A DNA stretch of 5,163 nt from CAIVAT01 sp037131145 (GTDB taxonomy: Bacteria > Bacteroidota > Bacteroidia > Bacteroidales > FEN-979): positions 1 to 5,163 of the forward strand of contig JBAXRP010000298.1 of NCBI GenBank assembly GCA_037131145.1, in the 5' to 3' direction. Positions 4,938-5,163 of the stretch are shown piece by piece. The first letter of the stretch is position 1. Each line of letters begins with the position of its first letter. The notes beneath the pieces were generated by a model. It did no database searches. It saw only the letters and a program-made list of their open reading frames with translations, and had not been told where the DNA came from. The translations under genes were made by a program, and so were the position numbers.

Positions 4938-4951
4938 AGTTCAGATGAACT
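4938..4951. repeat. Palindrome AGTTCA-GA-TGAACT
   Basis: Two perfect 6-bp half-sites are separated by 2 bases in the gap between the helix-turn-helix gene and the next ORF. A 14-bp dyad of this shape is compatible with a dimeric regulator site, about 40 bases upstream of the ATG at 4992. Confidence 0.4.
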
Positions 4952-4991
4952 AACTCATTCAAACAATTGGAACCCTAAACAACGACATTTT

Positions 4992-5163
4992 ATGAAAACA
5001 TTTTCAAATACATCGAGGATGGACCTCGATCTTTTACGGGATGCTTTGAGAAATTATTCAGATCTCATTCAGAAACTTCAGGATCAAGACGGTAATAAAA
5101 TATGCTACATGCATACCGACAAGTATGGCAATCTGCTCCCTTTGGCTCCAACCCGTATTGAGA
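4992..5163 (+). CDS. Unrecognised protein, N-terminal part, truncated by window edge
   Basis: From ATG 4992 the frame stays open for 57 codons to the window end. It starts MKTFSNTSRMDLDLLRD and continues with a predicted amphipathic helix (about residues 10-32, with LDLLRDALRNYSDLIQKL), then NKICYMHTDKYGNLLPLAP. There is no signal peptide or membrane segment. I do not recognise the family. It follows the helix-turn-helix gene by 74 bases on the same strand, and a shared transcript is likely. A second in-frame ATG (codon 10, position 5019) is possible; no clear ribosome binding site favours either. Confidence 0.6.
   Translation, partial: MKTFSNTSRMDLDLLRDALRNYSDLIQKLQDQDGNKICYMHTDKYGNLLPLAPTRIE

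Overview
The window looks like part of a Bacteroidota chromosome. Three upstream regions carry an exact match to the TAnnTTTG -7 promoter element of that phylum. The large surface protein has the modular N-terminus typical of Bacteroidota exoproteins, with its LDVKSTDRGFLPPRMT motif. Intergenic DNA is AT-rich while the long gene is clearly more GC-rich. I cannot name a genus.

Layout. Positions 1-458 (minus strand) hold the first 152 codons of a Fic-family protein (DUF4172/Fic_N type) whose catalytic part lies outside the window. A 321-base divergent region follows, with a promoter facing each way, a hairpin and a G-rich patch. On the plus strand, 780-1052 encodes a PIN-domain (VapC-like) toxin homologue that appears to have lost its middle and its catalytic core by an in-frame deletion. 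A 56-residue ORF (1042-1212) overlaps its end and may be its partner. After a weak terminator-like hairpin comes the main gene, 1436-4036. It encodes an 866-residue secreted, repeat-rich protein: signal peptide, tail-fibre-like beta repeats, two fibronectin-III-like domains and a C-terminal FISUMP / C-type-lectin-like domain.

The most interesting signal is the last ~170 bases of that gene. From 3863 to 4006, 30 of 48 codons end in C, 14 in G, 4 in T and none in A; 12 of the 48 codons just before end in A. The protein there is a Tyr/Ser/Gly/Asp-rich patchwork between fixed anchors (YWSSTQ, GFSLRC). This is what a variable repeat (VR) of a diversity-generating retroelement (DGR) looks like when AAC codons of a template repeat have been mutated at the adenines. 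A short GC-rich hairpin follows the stop codon. No template repeat or reverse transcriptase lies in the window, so any retroelement would have to act from elsewhere.

From 4037 to 4734 there is no convincing gene: a T-rich tract and terminator-like hairpin, a four-copy ~33-bp tandem repeat, a perfect 9-bp-stem inverted repeat and a doubled 10-bp AT-rich motif. At 4735-4917 is a small excisionase/MerR-like helix-turn-helix protein with its own promoter, then two small palindromes, and an unrecognised ORF (4992 onward) that runs off the right edge. The left (Fic, PIN) and right (helix-turn-helix) neighbours have an accessory or mobile flavour, but no integrase, transposase or attachment site is visible.
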